Shown here: piece after piece, positions 21,480 to 24,852 of the stretch | Layout: each line of letters opens with the position of its first letter | How positions within the stretch are numbered: the first letter of the stretch is position 1 | IMG/VR virus record: IMGVR_UViG_3300027503_000057 | Location: 1 to 24,852 of that record | Length of the DNA: 24,852 nt | Direction: 5' to 3' (one strand) | Origin: a virus | The notes under the pieces: generated by a model | Databases searched by the model: none | The model's input: the letters and a program-made list of their open reading frames with translations, nothing else | What the model was told of the DNA's origin: nothing | Program-made: the position numbers and the translations under genes

Positions 21480-21624
21480 GGTCGTGTAGGTGTCTGGTGT
21501 GGTCGCCCTGGGGGCAACGTGTAAAACACTAACACGCCTTGACAAGTCTGGCTACATTGAGAAAACGCCCCTGCAGTGGCTAACTGCAAGGGCGTGTCTA
21601 AACATTCTCGTGTGAGACTCTAAC
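21480..21624. promoter_or_regulatory. Divergent control region with 31-nt inverted repeat
   Basis: This 145-base region lies between the minus-strand SSB-like gene and the plus-strand primase. It contains ACGCCC/GGGCGT (21565-21570 and 21590-21595) and TGCAGT/ACTGCA (21572-21577 and 21583-21588) around GGCTA, a near-perfect inverted repeat with one mismatched pair. A TTGACA (21539-21544) is present on the plus strand without a good -10 at proper spacing. Its minus-strand reading, TTGTCA, has a poor TACACG 16 bases on. An operator for both gene sets is likely. Confidence 0.55.
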
Positions 21625-24063
21625 ATGAGCACTAGGAAAGTGCTGGACTTGCTGGCGTTCGTGCGCCAGCTGCCTACTGGTGTCGCCTACGCACCGATCT
21701 ACGTCAAGGATCAGGCGATCCAGTCCGGGAAACTCTCAAAAGGCAAGACGCCGCTTGAAAAGTCGCACCACCAGGTGATGGGGCCGGCGGATGTTGCGCT
21801 CCAGATCGAGCGGAAGCCTGAGGTGTTTCAGGCGGTGGGGGCGTTCACCGGGCCTCGCAGCGCGGGACTCGTGATTCTCGACGTGGATCGCAATCTCGCC
21901 CGTCTCAAAAAGAAGTGGGGCGAGTCGCTTGAGGGTGCTCCAGTCGTTACTTCGACCAAGGCCAATGCGGCGAAGTACCTCTTCCGCGTCCCTGAGGCCC
22001 TGTGGGGCGAGGTAAAGGGTTTTGGGCTGTCGGATACCGGGGCGGGCTACGAGGTCCTCTGGGGCCGTCAGGGGGTCATCTACGGGGCTTATCCGGGCTC
22101 CAGTGATGGGAAGGCTCCAGCTGGTGAGTACGGCTTTGAGGGGGATCTGGAGGCCATTCCTGAGGCGCCGGACTGGCTGATCGCTGAGATGCGTGATGCG
22201 GCCGGTAAAGAGGTTCAGGACGGGGGCTTCATCAAGAACCGGAAGGCTCTGGATTTCTCGGATCGAGACCCAGCTGAAGTGGCTGAGATCATCCAGTCGG
22301 CACTGAAGGTGATTCCGGGCCAGGGGAATGGCAGCCGGGATCACTGGGTGAAGGTGGGGATGGCGATCCACTCAGAACTGCCGACTGACCTCGGGTTAAC
22401 GCTGTGGTCCGCGTGGTCTGCAGAAGACCCAGAATTTTCACAGGATTGGGCTGATGGCAATCCCTGTGAGGAGGTTTGGAAGTCCTTCCGCAAGGGGCCG
22501 GTGAGCCTGGGGTCGCTGTTCTGGCTGGCGGATCAGCAGATGCCCGGCCGCATGTGGCTGTCGGAAGATCTGCGAAAGGTGGTGGCCGAAGCAGAGCAGG
22601 ACAGAGTCCAGCGTTTTATCTCAGTTGGCCTTTCTCATAAAGAGATCATTGCCCGCGCCGAAAAGGCGATGTTGCTGGAGGATCCTTCCGAGGTCCAGCA
22701 CACGCTCCACGAGATCGCAATGGAAGCCCGTTACAGGGATTCCAGTGCTGTTTCGCGCCTGCTAATTGCTCACCGAGAGTTCAAGCGTGGGGCGCAAGGC
22801 GGCAGTCTCCGCGAGCTGTTGGAAGCCGACGTATCTCCCATCGAGTACTTGATCCCTGAGTTGCTGCCTAAGCCGGGCACTCTGCTGTTGCACGGTCGTG
22901 GCGGTTGTGGCAAGACCATGGCTGCCTTGACCATCGCAAAGCACATTGCACGCGGCACACCGTTCAGTGTGCGTGGAGCCGACGTACCAGTTGACCAAGG
23001 AACCGTGCTGTGGCTTAACGGCGATCAAAACAGCCGAAGGATCCGTAAGCAGTTCGAGGATCTCGATTTTGTTGCAGACGATCCGGTGCAGATCGAGAAC
23101 AAGGTCTCGATGCTTTGGTACGACTGGTTCATCAAGGCTGTCGAGAAGCACCAGCCGAAGTTGGTGGTGTGGGACTCGGTGACGGCTTGTATGCGCGGTT
23201 GTGCGTACGACCAGAACAAGGCTGAGTACGCCGAACCGATGTACTGGTACAGCTCTGAAAACGGCGAGAGCTTCCCGGCCACCACGATCGTCTTCATTCA
23301 CCACGCCAACAAGGAAGGCGGCTTCCGGGGCACAACAGCCTTGGAGGATGCCGTGGACATCAGCATGGCAATCCGTAGACCCGAGAAAAAAGAGCTGGAG
23401 TATCTCGGTGCCGGCTCCAGGCTCATCACTATCACAAAGAGCCGTGAGGGCAATGAAGGCAAGCAACTCAAGTTGACCCAGCAGGACGACCTGAGCTTCA
23501 CGCTGGCCGACGTTGAGACCCCTGAAGACCAGAGCCAGCCCGCATCTGTGGTGGACCGTGTCTTGGTGCGTCTGCGGGAGAGTCCCAAACCTCTGTCTCG
23601 GACCCAGCTCAACGCTGATCCTTTGTGTGGAGGCAAGGTCGATGCCATCCGCAAAGCCTTGGAGCGCTTGGAGGACAGGGGACTGATCCGCTCCATTGGA
23701 GAGGGTCGCTCCAAGCAGTACGAAGCAGTACTCGCACGCGCGGGGGGCCTGGACAAGACTGTCCAAAAACGGGAAAAAGACAGTGCTGGAGCTGGATCTG
23801 GTGCCCGGACAAAACTGGACAAGCCTGAAGTTGTCCAGGTTTTGGGAGCTGAAGAGGCCATAACAGCCAAAACCGGACAAACCCGGACAGATCTGGACAA
23901 GTCCGAGGTCTTGTCCGCTTCAGTTTCCTTGCAGCGCAGTGCTTCTGGCCAAACTGGACAAGAAAGTGGGGCGCTCTTCACGCGCGAGGATCCTGATGCC
24001 GGCACCAAGCGCACCGAAGAGGAGCTGGAGCAGTTACGCCGTCAGGCCGACATCTGGAGCTAA
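21625..24063 (+). CDS. Primase-polymerase / RecA-type helicase replication protein
   Basis: An 812-aa multidomain protein. Residues about 15-190 form an AEP prim-pol domain with the metal motif LDVD (D86, D88). Where the family often has 'GGrHlyFr' this protein has AAKYLFR, so the usual His is Lys117. About 216-305 is a PriCT_2-like linker (HWVKVGMAIHS...W..WS). About 412-625 is a RepA/AAA_25-type ATPase with Walker A GRGGCGKT (424-431), Walker B LVVWDS (513-518) and FIHHANKEGGFRGTTALEDAVD (557-578). About 638-702 is a winged helix. The final 100 residues are low in structure and are encoded by DNA full of GGACA repeats. It should prime and unwind DNA at the phage origin. Confidence 0.92.
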   Translation: MSTRKVLDLLAFVRQLPTGVAYAPIYVKDQAIQSGKLSKGKTPLEKSHHQVMGPADVALQIERKPEVFQAVGAFTGPRSAGLVILDVDRNLARLKKKWGESLEGAPVVTSTKANAAKYLFRVPEALWGEVKGFGLSDTGAGYEVLWGRQGVIYGAYPGSSDGKAPAGEYGFEGDLEAIPEAPDWLIAEMRDAAGKEVQDGGFIKNRKALDFSDRDPAEVAEIIQSALKVIPGQGNGSRDHWVKVGMAIHSELPTDLGLTLWSAWSAEDPEFSQDWADGNPCEEVWKSFRKGPVSLGSLFWLADQQMPGRMWLSEDLRKVVAEAEQDRVQRFISVGLSHKEIIARAEKAMLLEDPSEVQHTLHEIAMEARYRDSSAVSRLLIAHREFKRGAQGGSLRELLEADVSPIEYLIPELLPKPGTLLLHGRGGCGKTMAALTIAKHIARGTPFSVRGADVPVDQGTVLWLNGDQNSRRIRKQFEDLDFVADDPVQIENKVSMLWYDWFIKAVEKHQPKLVVWDSVTACMRGCAYDQNKAEYAEPMYWYSSENGESFPATTIVFIHHANKEGGFRGTTALEDAVDISMAIRRPEKKELEYLGAGSRLITITKSREGNEGKQLKLTQQDDLSFTLADVETPEDQSQPASVVDRVLVRLRESPKPLSRTQLNADPLCGGKVDAIRKALERLEDRGLIRSIGEGRSKQYEAVLARAGGLDKTVQKREKDSAGAGSGARTKLDKPEVVQVLGAEEAITAKTGQTRTDLDKSEVLSASVSLQRSASGQTGQESGALFTREDPDAGTKRTEEELEQLRRQADIWS
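23751..23962. repeat. GGACA(A/G) iteron cluster inside the primase-helicase gene (candidate origin)
   Basis: Direct copies of GGACA start at 23751, 23807, 23817, 23875, 23885, 23895 and 23956. Inverted copies (TGTCC) lie at 23760-23764, 23832-23836 and 23912-23916. CTGGACAAG occurs exactly four times (23749, 23815, 23893, 23954). Copies fall in all three codon phases (CTG GAC AAG, ACC GGA CAA, CGG ACA), so the repetition is in the DNA and not in the protein. Replication-protein genes that hold their own origin are known, for example lambda O. Confidence 0.75.
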
Positions 24064-24080
24064 TCTCAACGCACGGCAAA

Positions 24081-24102
24081 GGGAGGGGCAGCCACCCCTC
24101 CC
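24081..24102 (+). terminator. Hairpin after the primase-helicase gene
   Basis: GGGAGGGG (24081-24088) and CCCCTCCC (24095-24102) form a perfect 8-bp stem over a 6-nt loop, 18 bases beyond the stop. No T-run follows. Another small stem is possible around CCGCTCCAGCGG (24112-24123). It is probably a transcript end or stabiliser in the 107-base gap before the HNH gene, which contains nothing else that I can see. Confidence 0.5.
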
Positions 24103-24170
24103 AATGCGTCGCCGCTCCAGCGGCCGCATCGCCCCGTCCACCTACGTCCGGAGCTTGCTCCGATAAATCT

Positions 24171-24734
24171 ATGGCACAACTGCCTTTCGAACAGTCCCCG
24201 GACAACTGGGGGAGCTGGTACTTAGCACCAAACTTAAAACTTAAGTGTTCAAAAGACACCGCTATTGTTCTGGATATAGATGAGTTCAATAGCACCGCAG
24301 ATATACTTGGTCACATCTTTGTTGTAGTAACAGTTAGCTGTAAAGTACAAAATCCTCTAGGGGCATCGGACATAGCTTGTGCCATGTATGCCGTAAAGGA
24401 GATTTTAAAATTTAACGACGTAAATATCAGAGAGAATGTAAAATTTAACGGTTTTAAATGCGCAAAAAGGTATTACACTCACGTAGTAAATAAAAGAAAC
24501 GTACCTAATACCTTGCGTATGTCTATATTTGTACGCGATAAATTTAAATGCGTTTACTGTGGTTTAAGTGCCAAAGACGGGGCCATTCTTAACGTCGATC
24601 ACATCTTACCTATATCTAAAGGCGGGTCTAATGAGTCGCATAACCTTCAAACTTTATGTAGAACATGTAATAACGGAAAAGCTGATCGCATAATGCCGGA
24701 CGATGTACCGTCGCCCAGTGGTCAACCCGCCTAA
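24171..24734 (+). CDS. Low-GC HNH endonuclease with unrecognised N-terminal domain
   Basis: A 187-aa protein. The C-terminal half is a classical zinc-stabilised HNH nuclease: C127/C130 (FKCVYCG), D143-H144 (NVDHILPISKGG), N158 (SHNLQTLCRTCNN) and C163/C166. Residues 1-110 (MAQLPFEQSPDNWGSWYLAPNLKLKCSKDTAIVLDID...) are not recognised. The DNA is strikingly AT-rich with many AAA, TTT, TTA and GTA codons, in contrast to the neighbouring high-GC genes, except for the last few codons. Together with the gene type this marks it as a mobile endonuclease acquired from a low-GC source. Confidence 0.88.
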   Translation: MAQLPFEQSPDNWGSWYLAPNLKLKCSKDTAIVLDIDEFNSTADILGHIFVVVTVSCKVQNPLGASDIACAMYAVKEILKFNDVNIRENVKFNGFKCAKRYYTHVVNKRNVPNTLRMSIFVRDKFKCVYCGLSAKDGAILNVDHILPISKGGSNESHNLQTLCRTCNNGKADRIMPDDVPSPSGQPA

Positions 24735-24775
24735 CTTTTTCCTAGGGCTGCTCCGGGTTGCCGGGTGGCTGTTTT

Positions 24776-24780
24776 GGAGA
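24776..24780 (+). promoter_or_regulatory. Shine-Dalgarno GGAGA for the last gene
   Basis: GGAGA lies 6 bases before GTG 24787. It decides the start of the partial gene at the right edge. Confidence 0.55.
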
Positions 24781-24786
24781 GATCCC

Positions 24787-24852
24787 GTGGCTAAGCCGGA
24801 ACCACCCCAGCCGAAGCGTCCCAGGAAGCCGACCCTGGGATACACGGTTGGG
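24787..24852 (+). CDS. Partial gene at right edge, unknown
   Basis: From GTG 24787 the frame reads MAKPEPPQPKRPRKPTLGYT and stays open to the end of the window (22 codons). It starts 52 bases after the HNH stop, with a good GGAGA ribosome site. The beginning is Pro/Lys/Arg-rich, typical of a disordered basic N-terminus of a DNA-acting protein. The visible part is too short to identify. Confidence 0.5.
   Translation, partial: MAKPEPPQPKRPRKPTLGYTVG

Larger units (their letters stand above)
1817..24120 (+). repeat. Dispersed strand-biased motif GCTCCAG (mostly GCTCCAGY)
   Basis: By hand count GCTCCAG occurs 35 times on the plus strand and 4 times on the minus strand (9637, 23786, 24025, 24054). 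In 31 of the 35 the next base is C or T. About 1.5 per strand is expected for a 7-mer in this length at equal base use. Sites fall in genes of both directions and in intergenic DNA. Fifteen lie between 16547 and 20276. The low-GC patches have almost none: one in the tape measure (5200) and none in 8671-9192 or 24171-24734. Confidence 0.8.

Noticed and set aside
21480-21545. Longer SSB-like protein starting at TTG 21545
   Set aside because: The added 22 residues look random and would cover the control region. ATG 21479 gives a natural MGFLSKQ start.
21539-21561. TTGACA as the -35 of a strong promoter for the primase gene
   Set aside because: No acceptable -10 lies at 16-18 bases. TACATT is only 8 bases away. 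It was not listed as a promoter.
22762-23880. A long minus-strand open frame of 372 codons opposite the primase-helicase gene
   Set aside because: It lies entirely antisense to a protein with clear prim-pol and ATPase motifs. Its translation shows no domain, and GC-rich genes often leave such antisense frames.

Overview
The window is most of the late region plus part of the replication region of a tailed double-stranded DNA phage or prophage with lambda-like (siphovirus) tail genes. Nearly every protein is of phage type, and the terminase, head, neck, tail tube, tape measure and M-L-K-I-J tail-tip genes follow lambda order. Several small basic proteins next to the terminase and portal (49, 53 and 91 aa) resemble ones I associate with marine cyanophages. 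A picocyanobacterial host (Synechococcus/Cyanobium type) is therefore my best guess, but it is inference. I see no integrase, repressor or attachment site, so free phage and prophage cannot be told apart here.

Minus-strand late operon, read from about 17.06 kb down to 1. It starts with the small terminase, then a gap holding a 39-aa membrane ORF, the large terminase, five small genes, the DUF4055-type portal, a 61-aa protein, the scaffold and the major capsid protein. A strong terminator follows the capsid gene. Then come four neck/connector and tail-terminator genes and the tail tube, with a second terminator. The tail chaperone G and its -1 frameshift product GT come next, ending at a third terminator-like hairpin, then the tape measure and M, L, K, I and J. 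J leaves the window at the left edge. It carries a 130-aa Hint (intein-like) domain between two poly-glycine stretches.

Accessory region, 17.1 to 19.5 kb. Two minus-strand genes of unknown function (134 and 223 aa) are followed by a terminator. On the plus strand a coupled pair encodes a basic helical protein and a secreted RlpA-like double-psi beta-barrel protein. A 46-aa membrane ORF lies on the minus strand, beside a cluster of five ATGAATGG repeats.

Replication and recombination region, 19.5 to 24.8 kb. The minus strand has a PD-(D/E)XK exonuclease, an HNH/AP2 endonuclease and a probable single-strand DNA-binding protein. Divergent from them on the plus strand is an 812-aa primase-polymerase/RecA-type helicase. 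The 3' end of its gene contains ten copies of a GGACA motif in all three reading frames, a candidate origin. A low-GC HNH endonuclease and the start of one further gene complete the window.

Two features run across genes. The 7-mer GCTCCAG occurs 35 times on the plus strand and 4 times on the minus strand (hand count), whatever the direction of the genes. Three patches (most of the tape measure, one neck gene and the last HNH gene) have much lower GC and different codon use from their neighbours.
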